A stretch of 64,000 nt of DNA from Campanula takesimana (GCA_026119855.1 JAOWBW010001463.1:62001-126000); one strand, 5' to 3'; shown: positions 29,913 through 41,830, numbered from the stretch's first letter. Numbers and translations: made by a program. Notes: generated from the sequence alone by a model not told the origin.

Positions 29913-31429
29913 TGTTGGTAGTGGTGCCCTAGGCACGTTTAATAAACGTTGTAATTGTTATCATTTATTTCATATCAATAAAGAGATGTTTTGATTATTA
30001 TTGTTGTTCATGTTTACTTATAATAATCTCTGTCCCTAGTACTTGTTAAGCACTAGTATAAAGGCTAAATGATCATGGGATGATCATGTTAGATTTATGG
30101 GTAATTGTTTGGAACAAGGTACTGGACATGACCCGCTGTATGAGATTTATGTCATGGTCTATGTCATACATATATCTCATATTAGTTATGTCATTTGAAT
30201 CCTTAGACATGAAGTTATTATAGTCTTCCACTTGATGAACATTGTGTTTGACATATTCAAACGCTACCTTAACACGGTAGTTATAAAGGGTATGATTGGC
30301 ATAATCGGATTCCCGTTGGGAAGAATAATAACCTAAATGGATTTGTCCCTCCACGGAGAGATGTCAAGCTTGGGCCCCTCGAAGGAATGATGTTGATGAA
30401 ATGTTCGGCCGGACTCAAATGGATTGATTGGATCAATAACATTTGAATTATCAACATATTCGGAATCGAGAAAGTATTGAACAAAACAATTTGACTGTTT
30501 GACCATGACTTGTGTTCAATGACATCGTGGACAAAGGGATTGTGACATATTCTAAAGGAATGCGAACTTGTATCTAGTTATACTATTTGGGTAGGTATGG
30601 CGGTTTGCTAGAACCTAATCATATCTTATGGGATCATGTTTGAGCCCATTGCCAACTTAGTATAATCCTAGAGGGTCACACACAATAGAACGAATCTTAA
30701 ATAAAAGGACTATATTGGCATTTAGGGTCGGAGGACTTCCAAAGAATTTCTGGAAATGATCTGGGCCTCCTGGTCAACCAAGCGGGCGCTTGGGTTGTAC
30801 CAGGCGGGCGCCTGTTCAAGCCGGAAAGGGACTGGAGTTTCTGCCCAAACAGGCGGGCGCCTGGGTGGTACCGGGCGGGCGCCTGGTGCTCCCGATTGGG
30901 AATTTCCTAATTTGATTTAGAAAGGTTTTTGGCACAAGATTCCTATTTGGAATAGGTCTTAATTGTGTATAAAAACCCCAATTCGGCCAGACCATATTGA
31001 CAAGTGATTTTGTGAGTCTCAAAGAGTTTGAGAGAGATATTATTTTGTTCTAAGATATCTTTGATTGGAACAAAATAATTCACAAATAAATTCCATATAG
31101 TTCTTTAGTATATTGTGAAAGTGTGTTTCATAATATTGGTCTAGCAACCAAGATCAAAGAAGCTCCTTTGATATTCGTTCGAAGTGTGGATACTGCTAGA
31201 GGGTGAAAATCATCATCTTCAAAGTTCGTGTTCAAGCTTTGTGATCGTGATCAAGTCTTCAAGTTTCTCCACCAAAGACCAAGAGAAAATTCATAGCCAT
31301 CAAGGGTTAGTTATTCCTCTATTCATCTTGTTGTATTTGATTTAATCATATGAACGGATCCATGGCTTTGGGTTTCTTAAAATTTTAATTGCTATATTCC
31401 GCTGCGCATGTTATCTACGAAACCCAACA
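29913..31429 (+). repeat. 5' LTR of element E with GC-rich palindrome pairs
   Basis: TGTTGGTA...CCCAACA. Dyads start at 30779 (CAAGCGGGCGCTTG), 30801, 30850 (CAGGCGGGCGCCTG) and 30872: 22 bp within pairs, 71 bp between pairs. TATA at GTGTATAAAAACC (30965-30977). Confidence 0.95.
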
Positions 31430-31445
31430 GTGGTATCAGAGCCCC

Positions 31446-32979
31446 GTTCATGTTGATTAATTCAATACTTGGATCATGTTGTGTATATAAATTGTTTATG
31501 TGCCAAGCATGATATGAATATTGGATTATATGATGTTTATGTGTTTTGTGATTTTATGTGGTTTATTGTTTTTCCAACATTAATCGCACGATTCAATCGC
31601 AATAAAAATTATGGTGGATTCTGAATTATTTCGATTATTGATTTTTGATTGGATCAAAGTTTTAATAATCGGGGAAAAATAATTTTGAGACAAAATTTTC
31701 GAACTTTAAAATTCTATACTATTCTGGCCATTCAAGCGGGCGCCTGGTCCTTTGCAGGCGGGCGCTCGGTGGTCAAAATTTGTTCTGATTTTGGTTAAAA
31801 TCTGATTCTGGAATTTTTCGATAAATCCAACAAAACCAGTAACAAGACCACTTCAGACTTGCTGATCTGGAATGGGTTTTGGGTAGTTGGTTTGTGTGTG
31901 GATTTTGGGGTTTGATTTTCCTATTTGTTTTAGTCTTGTGATTCCTAGATTGGTTCAAGTTTTGGATGGCTAATCTGCGTTCATCGAGATTGTGTTTCCC
32001 AAAATTGATCGCAATCAAAGTTTCAAAGATAAAACAAAGTTAGAATTATGAAGAGTTCATAATTGCTAAAATTGAGAAACAAAGTTCTTGATTCAATGAT
32101 TGGAGATCCATGTGGAATTGTGAATGCAATTGGCCTACGTTCATCGAGACCATTTATTGCTTAGTTTCGGCCACATGGACTACTTTCTTGGTTTCTTGAA
32201 TTAGTGCGGGATTGTGGTTGCCTAATGGCTTAGTTCGACCGCACTTCTTGTTGTCTTGATTTGGAGATAATAACCAAAGTTGAAATAGTCTCATCCTCAT
32301 AATTATAGAGAAACTAATGACACATAAATATCATGCTTAAATTAATAGAGATTAATTTAGTGGCTAAACTTGATGTGTAACATGTTTATATTATGTGCTC
32401 ATAAATGTGTTATATGCTATATGTGATGAACCTTCAAAGAAAGTTTTAAGTCTTTTATTGCCATGCCATGATTAAAACACTTGTTAGTACATGAGTGATT
32501 TTAATGTAGATTCGCCCTAGCGAGGTGCATTAAATTTATTTATGTATGAGCAAGATAGATAATGTGGGCACGCCCTAGCGGGACACATTAACTATGCGTT
32601 TAAAATGGTTAGACTTAATTGGGCGTCAAAACAGTTTTGAGCCTAGGCAAAGATGAGGTTAAACATGCTTTTTGAAATTAGATTTCTCAAAGAAACTCAT
32701 AAAAGGAACTAAGAGTCATATGAGATATGATTGACAAGAGTTGTCTACCTAATTAGTTTGATTTTGTGTAATCCGCCTTAGCGGACTTGAAATTAAATTA
32801 AAGTTGGATCTTAACCCATTTAAATTATATTATACATTGGATGTATATGAAGGTTATATAATTTAGTGGGAGTATTTTGTTTGAAAAATACATTATTTAT
32901 CTCTTTAATGAAAATCGGTACTTATTAAATTTTGGAAATTTTTGCATATTTGTAGATAATCACTAATAACACTCAATCA
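31446..32979 (+). other. Long 5' leader of element E
   Basis: About 1.5 kb between primer site and gag, unusually long, with no frame of note. It contains another palindrome pair, CAAGCGGGCGCCTG at 31733 and CAGGCGGGCGCTCG at 31755, again 22 bp apart. GCCCTAGCG/CCTTAGCGG blocks recur at 32513, 32569 and 32771. Confidence 0.7.
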
Positions 32980-33780
32980 ATGTCGTTGCGATCAATCCTT
33001 GAGAAGGATAAGCTCGAAGAGAATGGTACCAACTTTATGGATTGGATCCGTAGCATAAGAATCGTTCTTAGGCAAGAAGATAAGTTGTACATTCTCGATG
33101 GGCCTCTCCCTGCTGAACCACCGCCTACTGCCCCTAGGGTAGAAAGGGATAATTACAAGAAACATCGTAATGATTCTAGAGATGTAAGTTGTCTCATGCT
33201 TGCTGCTATGTGTTCAAAACTCCAACAAAGTTTGGAACATTTGGAAGCCTATGAGATAGGCGTGGAGTTGAGAACCATGTTTCAAGAGCAAGCTAGGCAA
33301 GAGAGGTACAAGACCATTGTTGCATTCACTACTAGTAAAATAAATGAAGGGCAACAAGTGAGTCCTCACTTTCTTAAAATGAAAGGTTATGTAGAGCACC
33401 TTGAGAAACTTGGCTATCCAATCCCATTGGAGCTAGCCACGGATCTCATTCTTAATTCATTGCCTAAAAGTTATAATCAGTTTGTAATGAATTATAACAT
33501 GCATGGAATGGATAAGAATCTCTCTGAGTTGCATGGGATGCTTAAAACTGCAGAGATGAAAATTGTGGAGAAAGGTTCTCCTGTGCTCTTGGTTCATGAT
33601 GGGAAGAAGCCTGGTGCCAAAGGCAAGGGTAAGGCAAAAGTTGTCAAACCCAAGATAAGCAAGGCAAAGGTTGCCAAGGCTTCTGAGGCAAAACCCGATA
33701 CACAAAAGGATGCAATTTGTTTCCATTGTCAAGAAATTGGTCATTGGAAACGTAATTGCAAGGCTTTCTTGGAAGAGTAA
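32980..33780 (+). pseudogene. Element E gag
   Basis: Gag of 266 codons: MSLRSILEKDKLEENGTNF start, then a UBN2-like core (ERYKTIVAFTTSKINEGQQV), a Lys-rich linker (GKGKAKVVKPK) and a CCHC knuckle CFHCQEIGHWKRNC (CX2CX4HX4C) near residues 247-260. The TAA at 33778 is followed in the same frame by KKKKSSKAAST and then the protease, so it is probably a CAA-to-TAA nonsense change rather than the natural end. Confidence 0.88.
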
Positions 33781-34668
33781 AAGAAGAAGAAGAGCAGCAA
33801 GGCTGCGTCGACTTCAGGTATCTATATGATAGATATTCTCCTTTCTACCACTGATTCTTGGGTATTGGATACCGGATGTGGTTCTCACATTTGTCTAAAT
33901 GTGCAGGGACTAAAGAATAGGAGACTGCTTAAAGATGGTGAAGTAGATCTACGCGTGGGGAATGGAGCAAGAGTTGCTGCATTAGCCGTAGGGACTTATG
34001 AAGTCACTTTACCTTCCGGATTAATTCTTGTTTTGAACAATTGTTATTATGTTCCGGATTTAAGCAGAAATATTATTTCAATTTCTTGTTTGGATAATGA
34101 AGGTTTTAAGTTTCTTATTGAGAATAAGAAATTTTCTATTTATTTAAATGATGTGCTTTATGGTATTGCTAATTCATTTAATGGCCTTTATGTCTTGGAT
34201 ATCAAGAATGAAAATAATGTCTACCATGTAAATAAGAAATCTAAACCTAATGATATAAATCATACTTATTTGTGGCATTGCCGTCTTGGTCATATTAATG
34301 AGAAGCGTATCTCAAAACTCTATGGGGACGGACTTTTGGGTTCATGTGACTTTGAGTCATATGACACTTGTGAGTCGTGTCTTCTTGGAAAAATGACTAA
34401 GACACCTTTTACCAAGTTGGGTGAAAGGGCAAGCGACTTATTGGGGTTGATACATTCCGATGTATGCGGACCATTAAGTAGCAATGCTAGGGGAGGATTT
34501 CAATACTTCATAACCTTCACTGATGATTATAGTAGATTTGGGTATGTTTACCTAATGAAACATAAAAGTGAAGCATTTGAGATATTTAGAATATTTCAAA
34601 ATGAAGTAGAAAAACAACTTGGCAAAAGTATAAGGCACTTCGATCAGATCGAGGTGGTGAATACTTAA
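33781..34668 (+). pseudogene. Element E protease, GAG-pre-integrase and integrase N-half
   Basis: Same frame as gag after the TAA. Protease SWVLDTGCGSHIC with DTGC at the active site (33853 onward). GAG-pre-integrase: LWHCRLGHINEKRI, then CESCLLGKMTKTPF. Integrase: first Asp in LIHSDVCGPL; TFTDDYSRFGYVYLMKHKS. A 1-base deletion near 34633 shifts the frame before the second Asp, giving a stop at 34666. Confidence 0.88.
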
Positions 34669-35173
34669 GTCAAGAATTTGATGATCATCTAAAGAATTGT
34701 GGAATAGTTTCACAATTGACTCCACCTGGAACACCACAATGGAATGGTGTGTCCGAGAGGAGGAATCGGACTTTGTTAGACATGGTTCGATCAATGATGA
34801 GTCAAGTTGATCTTCCAATATCCTTTTGGGGTTACGCCCTAGAGCCGCTGCTTTCACACTAAATCAAGTTCCAACTAAATCGGTTCCAAAGACTCCATAT
34901 GAGATGTGGAGTGGAAAGAAACCTAGTTTATCTTTCATGAGGATTTGGGGTTGTGAAGTTTATGTCAAGAGACTTATCTCTGACAAACTAGCACACAAAT
35001 CTGATAAATGTATTTTCGTGGGATATCCTAAGGAAACTAAAGGATATTACTTTTACAACCGAGAGGACAACAAAGTGTTTGTTGCCCGAACTGGTGTCTT
35101 TCTAGAGAAAGAGTTTCTCTCCAAAGAAATCAGTGGGAGTAAAATAAATCTTGAAGAAATTCGAGACCCATAA
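34634..35173 (+). pseudogene. Element E integrase C-half
   Basis: In the restored frame, RSDRGGEYLSQEF carries the second catalytic Asp and NGVSERRNRTLLDM the Glu, so the DDE set is present. A second 1-base deletion near 34842 (ALE|AAF) shifts again; from there ALNQVPTKS-type sequence, SFMRIWGCEVYVKRL, CIFVGYPKETKGYYFY. The TAA at 35171 follows EIRDP; the same frame goes on as NNIEPIVEQE, so this too looks like CAA to TAA. Confidence 0.85.
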
Positions 35174-35191
35174 AATAACATTGAACCAATA

Positions 35192-36912
35192 GTGGAACAA
35201 GAACAAGAACCACAAGGAGTTGTGGAACCTGTTCAAAATACACAAGCATCTCGCAGATCTAGTAGGTTACGATCCGAGCCCGAGAGATATGGATTTCTCG
35301 TAACGGATAGTAATGAGGTAGAAATCATTGAGAATGATGAACCGTCAACCTACCAAGAGGCGATGTCTTCTCCTGATTCGGACAAGTGGCTTGGAGCCAT
35401 GGAATCCGAATTGCAATCCATGCAAGACAATCATGTTTGGAATTTGATTGATGCGCCCGAAGGTGTAAAAACCATAGGATGCAAATGGGTCTTCAAGAAG
35501 AAGACTGACATGGATGGGAAGGTGCATACTTACAAAGCTAGGCTTGTAGCGAAGGGGTATAGGCAAGTTCATGGTATTGACTATGATGAGACCTTTTCAC
35601 CCGTAGCAATGATCAAGTCTATAAGAATTTTGCTTGCCATTGCCGCATATCATGACTATGAAATATGGCAGATGGACGTCAAAACCGCTTTCCTGAATGG
35701 AAAACTCCAAGAGGATGTGTATATGACACAACCAGAAGGTTTTGAACAAGATTCTAAGGTATGCAAATTGCAAAGATCCATCTATGGGTTGAAGCAAGCT
35801 TCAAGGAGTTGGAATCTCTGTTTTGATGAATCGGTCAAAGAGTTTGGTTTCATCAAGAACGAAGATGAGCCTTGTGTATACAAGAAGATTAGTAGGAGCA
35901 TAGTGATATTCCTTATTTTATATGTGGATGACATATTGCTCATTGGAAACGACATTCCTACACTTCAGTCTGTGAAGACTTGGTTAGGAAAGTGCTTCGC
36001 AATGAAAGATATGGGTGAAGCCGCATATATTCTTGGCATTAAGATCTATAGAGATAGATCAAGGAGGCTAATTGGTTTAAGCCAAAGTACATACATTGAC
36101 AAGGTCATTAGAAGATTCCGTATGGAAAATTCTAAGAGAGGCGCCTTGCCCGTGTTACATGGAGTTTCTCTAAGCAAGACTCAATGTCCTAAGACAAAAG
36201 ATGAGCGTGAGAAAATGAATGATGTTCCATATGCTTCGGCAATTGGGTCCATCATGTATGCCATGATTTGTACTAGGCCGGATGTATCTTATGCTTTGAG
36301 CATGACAAGTAGATATCAATCCGACCCTGGCGAAAATCACTGGATAGCTGTAAAAGCGATTCTTAAGTACTTGAGAAGAACTAAAGACTCGTTTTTGGTC
36401 TATGGAGGAATGGAAGATGATCTCGTTGTAAATGCTTACACGGGTGCAAGCTTCCAAACCGACAAAGATGATAGCCGATCGCAATCGGGTTTTGTGTTTA
36501 TGTTAAATGGTGGAGCTGTAAGCTGGAAGAGTTCCAAGCAAAGTACAACCGCTGATTCTACAACAAAAGCTGAGTATATTGCTGCATCGGATGCTGCAAA
36601 GGAAGCTGTTTGGATAAGAAGTTCATAACTGAACTTGAAGTGGTTCCTAGTATTGCTAATCCAATAGACCTTTATTGCGATAATAATGGTGCTATTGCTC
36701 AAGCAAAGGAACCAAGAGCACATCAGAAATCCAAACACATACTTAGGCGTTTTCATATCATTCGAGAGATCGTTGATAGGGGAGACGTAAATATATGCAG
36801 AGTACCTACTGATGACAATGTTGCGGACCCGCTAACAAAGGGACTTCCACAAGCTAAACATGATGGTCATGTTAGGTCCATGGGTATTAGATACATGGGA
36901 GATTGGGCCTAG
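35192..36912 (+). pseudogene. Element E reverse transcriptase and RNase H
   Basis: RT: GCKWVFKKKTDMDG, YKARLVAKGY, QMDVKTAFLNG (first Asp), YGLKQASRSW, LYVDDILLIG (Asp pair). RNase H: TGASFQTDKDD where the family has TDASFQTD (Asp to Gly), and STTKAEYIAAS where it has TEAEY (Glu to Lys), so two catalytic positions are lost. A 1-base deletion near 36623 ends the frame at 36628; the C-terminus (FITELEVVPSI, DLYCDNNGAIAQ, ADPLTKGLPQ) continues one frame over to 36912. Confidence 0.9.
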
Positions 36913-36926
36913 GGCAAGTGGGAGAT

Positions 36927-38443
36927 TGTTGGTAGTGGTGCCATAGGCACGTTTAATAAACGTTGTAATTGTTATCATTTATTTCATATCAATAAAGAGA
37001 TGTTTTGATTATTATTGTTGTTCATGTTTACTTATAATAATCTCCGTCCCTAGTACTTGTTAAGCACTAGTATAAAGGCTAAATGATCATGGGATGATCA
37101 TGTTAGATTTATGGGTAATTGTTTGGAACAAGGTACTGGACATGACCCGCTGTATGAGATTTATGTCATGGTCTATGTCATACATATATCTCATATTTTA
37201 TGTCATTTGAATCCTTAGACATGAAGTTATTATAGTCTTCCACTTGATGAACATTGTGTTTGACATATTCAAACGCTACCTTAACACGGTAGTTATAAAG
37301 GGTATGATTGGCATAATCGGATTCCCGTTGGGAAGAATAATAACCTAAATGGATTTGTCCCTCCGCGGAGAGATGTCAAGCTTGGGCCCCTCGAAGGAAT
37401 GATGTTGATGAAATGTTCGGCCGGACTCAAATGGATTGATTGGATCAATAACATTTGAATTATCAACATATTCGGAATCGAGAAAGTATTGAACAAAACA
37501 AGTTGACTGTTTGACCATGACTTGTGTTCAATGACATCGTGGACAAAGGGATTGTGACATATTCTAAAGGAATGCGAACTTGTATCTAGTTATACTATTT
37601 GGGTAGGTATGGCGGTTTGCTAGAACCTAATCATATCTTATGGGATCATGTTTGAGCCCATTGCCAACTTAGTATAATCCTAGAGGGTCACACACAATAG
37701 AACGAATCTTAAATAAAAGGACTATATTGGCATTTAGGGTCGGAGGACTTCCAAGGAATTTCTGGAAATGATCTGGGCCTCCTGGTCAACCAAGCGGGCG
37801 CTTGGGTTGTACCAGGCGGGCGCCTGTTCAAGCCGGAAAGGGACTGGAGTTTCTGCCCAAACAGGCGGGCGCCTGGGTGGTACCGGGCGGGCGCCTGGTG
37901 CTCCCGATTGGGAATTTCCTAATTTGATTTAGGAAGGTTTTTGGCACAAGATTCCTATTTGGAATAGGTCTTAATTGTGTATAAAAACCTCAATTCGGCC
38001 AGACCATATTGACAAGTGATTTTGTGAGTCTCAAAGAGTTTGAGAGAGATATTATTTTGTTCTAAGATATCTTTGATTGAGGAACAAAATAATTCACAAA
38101 TAAATTCCATATAGTTCTTTAGTATATTGTGAAAGTGTGTTTCATAATATTGGTCTAGCAACCAAGATCAAAGAAGCTCCTTTGATATTCGTTCGAAGTG
38201 TGGATACTGCTAGAGGGTGAAAATCATCATCTTCAAAGTTCGTGTTCAAGCTTTGTGATCGTGATCAAGTCTTCAAGTTTCTCCACCAAAGACCAAGAGA
38301 AAATTCATAGCCATCAAGGGTTAGTTATTCCTCTATTCATCTTGTTGTATTTGATTTAATCATATGAACGGATCCATGGCTTTGGGTTTCTTAAAATTTT
38401 AATTGATATATTCCGCTGCGCATGTTATCTACGAAACCCAACA
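36927..38443 (+). repeat. 3' LTR of element E
   Basis: Palindromes start at 37791, 37813, 37862 and 37884, the same 22/49/22 layout as the 5' LTR. Two small indels (near 37196 and 38079) and a few substitutions against the 5' copy. Confidence 0.95.
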
Positions 38444-38448
38444 CTACT

Positions 38449-38901
38449 AATCCTGGCCCCAATGGTGTATTGGGCCCGCGTCCAGCCCAGGTGTATAATG
38501 CCCATGGACCCGGACCGTCTTCATCGTCTTCTTATATGCCTACAGATATTAAGACAGCCATGCATACAATGTCATTAAATGTTCCCGACGACAACAGTTA
38601 CATGGACACCGGGGCCACTTCTCACATGACGAGTTCCTCAGGTAATCTCACGTCTTATTTTAATTTGAGCAATAACCATAAATTTATTACTGTGGGCAAT
38701 GGTAGCACTATTCCTATTCTAGGCTACGGACAACAAACTTTACCCCCTCCATTTCCACCTCTTCAGTTATCTAATGTCCTTCATGCTCCTAAATTAGCTA
38801 AAAATTTGATATATGTTCGTCGTTTTACCACTGACAATAATGTATCTGTTGAATTTGATCCTTTTGGATTTTCTGTGAAGGATATTCGGGGGTCCAGTTA
38901 A
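38449..38901 (+). pseudogene. Element D gag C-terminus and protease
   Basis: Continuation of the frame broken at 29912. A Pro/Ser-rich stretch, then protease SYMDTGATSHMT (active DTGA), GNGSTIPILGYG, LHAPKLAKNLIYVRRF, FSVKDIRG. A small deletion in the CGGGGG run near 38890 shifts the frame to a stop at 38899-38901; the next block follows at once in the new frame. Confidence 0.88.
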
Positions 38902-39842
38902 TGAGATGTAATAGCTCTGGCGATCTCTATCCCATCACCAACAATTCCAGTCCCTCCCAAATTTCTCCATCAACTTTTTCTGCTTTTTGTCCTCGTTTAT
39001 GGCATAATAGATTAGGTCATCCAGGAGCACCTGTTTTTCGCTCTCTTTGCAACAATAAATTTATTCCTTGTACGAATGCTAAACTAGATGGTATTTGTGA
39101 CTCTTGTGTTTTTGGTAAACATGTTAAGTTGCCTTTCTTTCCGTCTCAGTCGATTACTCTTTTACCTTTTGATATTATCCATAGTGATTTGTGGACTTCT
39201 CCCGTTTTGAGCTCCTCGGGACATAAATATTATTTGTTATTTCTTGATGACTTTACAAATTTTCTCTGGACTTTTCCGATTGGTCAAAAATCTCAAGTCC
39301 CGGCCATATTCTTGTCTTTTGGTACTTATATTTCCACTCAATTTGAGCGGACCATTAAATGTTTTCAATGTGACAATGGGCGGGAATTTGACAATAACCA
39401 ATTCAAATGCTTCTTCCGGGACAAGGGTATGAGTTTTCGATTTTCGTGTCCTCACACTTCTTCCCAAAATGGTAAAGCCGAAAGAAAAATACGGACTATT
39501 AATAATCTTGTTCGTACCCTTCTCTCTCATTCATCCATGCCCTCATCATTTTGGCATCATGCGTTAGCAATGGCTACGTACCTCCTCAATATTATCCCAA
39601 ACAAAGGTCTTGCCGATCAATCTCCTACTTAAATTCTTTATCATCGTGACCCTTCTTACTCTCATCTACGAGTATTTGGGTGTCTATGCTTTCCTCTTAT
39701 TCCCTCTACCACTATACATAAACTTCAGAATCGATCAAATCCATGTGTTTTTTTGGGATATCCACCAAATCATCGGGGGTTCAAGTTTTATGATCTTACA
39801 ACACACAAAATTCTCATTTCTCGTCATGTTGTGTTTGATTAA
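38895..39842 (+). pseudogene. Element D GAG-pre-integrase and integrase
   Basis: VQLMRCNSSGDLYPI, then LWHNRLGHPG and CDSCVFGKHVKLPF (zinc-binding). Integrase: IIHSDLWTSP (Asp 1), CDNGREFDN (Asp 2), SQNGKAERKIR (Glu), all present. In-frame TAA at 39630-39632 between SPT and ILYHRDP, and TAA at 39840-39842 between VVFD and KQFPFA; both fit GAA to TAA. The C-terminal domain LRVFGCLCFPLIPS and CVFLGYPPNHRGFKFYD lies between them. Confidence 0.88.
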
Positions 39843-40315
39843 AAACAATTTCCATTTGCTCACCACAAGAATTTACCAACTGAGAATAGGGATTACTCCT
39901 TCCTGGATCCTCCTCTCAATCCCCTGTTCCATGGTCTATTTTCCCCTTCGGCCCAACCAACTACTTCTACAGATCAGCCCACTACTCCTCCAAGTCCCAC
40001 TGAGGCCCAGATACCACAACCCCTGGCCCAATCATCACCAGCCCGCTCTACTGGACCCCCCACCCCTGCTGGCCCGTTCCTATCTAGGCCTAGTCCCCCT
40101 AGTTCCACCCTTTTGGACCAGCCCAGTACCCGAGCAGATCAATCCACAGCTGTTCCTTCCTCTTTTGAGTCAGTTCCCACTTCCGCTCCGATCTCTCAGT
40201 CCCGGTCCATGACCACCCGCAGTATGAGTGGGATTATTAAACCCAAGCATCCATTCAACCTTTTTCCTCTCTCTCTCTCTCTCCTTCCCCTATTCCGACA
40301 AACCCAAATTTTGCA
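39843..40315 (+). pseudogene. Element D integrase-RT linker with (CT)n frameshift
   Basis: Pro/Ser/Thr-rich linker in the integrase frame, ending SRSMTTRSMSGIIKPKHPFNLF. At 40265-40283 a CT dinucleotide run lies where the frame changes to that of RT (NPNFALSDPNWKAAM). Microsatellite slippage in coding sequence is the likely cause. Confidence 0.75.
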
Positions 40316-41830
40316 TTGTCCGACCCTAATTGGAAAGCAGCTATGGTTGATGAATTTGATGCTCTAATTAAAAATAAGACGTGGGAACTAGTACCCCGTC
40401 CATCTAATGTGAATGTTATTCGTAGTATGTGGATTTTTTCTCATAAAAATAAAGCTGACGGTTCTTTTGAGAGGCATAAGGCCCATCTTGTAGGTGATGG
40501 CAGGTCTCAACAGGTTGGGGTTGATTGTGCAGAAACATTTAGTCCGGTCGTTAAACCCGCTACGATCCGTACTGTTCTCAGTTTGGCACTTGCTAATTCT
40601 TGGACTATCCATCAGTTGGATGTCAAGAATGCTTTCCTGCATGGTGCTTTACAAGAGACTGTCTATATGCATCAACCTATGGTTTTCCGTGATTCCTCTT
40701 ATCCGGACTATGTCTGTTTACTGAAGAAATCTCTATATGGCCTTAAACAAGCGCCTCGGGCTTGGTATAAGAGATTTGCTGATTTTGTGTTTACCATGGG
40801 CTTCTGTCATATCAGATCGGATCACTCCCTGTTTATCTATTCTCGTGGGCATGATACAGCCTACCTGTTATTATATGTCGATGACATAATTCTTACTACA
40901 TCCTCTGCTGTACTTCGGGACTCTATCATGACTACTCTTGCTTCTGAATTTGCTATGAAGGATCTTGGGCCGTTGAACTATTTCTTGGGTATTGCTGTTA
41001 CACACGTTGATGGGGGATTGTTTTTGTGTCAACGGAAATATGCTGAGGATATTTTAAATAGAGCCGTCATGCTCTCTTGCAAGCCCTCCTTGACTCCAGT
41101 AGACACTAATGCCAAACTCAGTGCCTCTGCTGGGACTCCTTATGAAGATCCCACTCATTTTCGTAGTTTAGCCGGGGCATTGCAATATCTAACGTTTACT
41201 CGGCCCGACATTAGTTATGCGGTTCAGCAAATTTGTTTGCATATGCATGATCCTCGGCAAGAGCATATGGCTGCCCTCAAACGTATTCTACGTTACATCC
41301 GAGGGACTATCGAGCTTGGATTACATCTCTCGAAGTCATCTTGCACATCTTTAACTGCCTACACTGATGCAGACTGGGGCAGCTGTCCCGATACCCGTCG
41401 GTCTACTTCGGGGTATTGCATTTTTCTTGGGGATAATTTAATCTCGTGGTCGTCCAAACGACAACCAACACTCTCTCGTTCCAGTGCCGAGGCCGAATAT
41501 AGGGGAGTGGCTAATGCTGTGGCTGAATCTTGTTGGCTACGCAATTTACTACTTGAACTTCGTCTTCCTCTCTCGAAAGCTACATTGGTTTACTGTGACA
41601 ATATCAGTGCAATTTATTTATCAGGGAATCCTGTTCAACACAAACGTACTAAGCATATTGAACTTGATATTCTGTTTGTTCGAGAGAAAGGCGAGGTTCG
41701 TGTTCTTCATGTTCCGTCTCGTTTTCAACTTGCTGACATTTTCACGAAAGGGCTTCCGCGCGTTCTCTTTAATGATTTTCGGGACAGTCTCAGCATCCGT
41801 CCTCCTCCCGCTTCGACTGCGGGGGTCTGA
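40316..41830 (+). pseudogene. Element D reverse transcriptase-RNase H, open frame
   Basis: A full RT-RNase H block of 504 codons without stops: SDPNWKAAMVDEFDAL, QLDVKNAFLHG (Asp), YGLKQAPRAWY, LLYVDDIILT (Asp pair), MKDLGPLNYFLGI, TDADWGSCPDTRRST and SSAEAEYRGVAN (RNase H Asp and Glu), VYCDNISAIYLS, QLADIFTKGLP. The frame is intact but cut off from upstream pol by the linker frameshift and two nonsense codons. The stop TGA (41828-41830) is formed by the first bases of the LTR. Confidence 0.9.

Larger units (their letters stand above)
29913..38443 (+). mobile_element. Copia element E (8531 bp) nested in D
   Basis: LTRs 29913-31429 and 36927-38443, each 1517 bp, about ten differences by eye (under 1%). 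Target duplication CTACT (29908-29912, 38444-38448), primer site TGGTATCAGAGCCCC (31431-31445), polypurine tract GGGCAAGTGGGAGA. Full gene order gag, protease, integrase, RT, RNase H with several stops and frameshifts. Confidence 0.96.

Noticed and set aside
31431..31445. TGGTATCAGAGCCCC and similar sites as parts of tRNA genes
   Set aside because: They are LTR primer-binding sites complementary to tRNA 3' ends; no cloverleaf around them.
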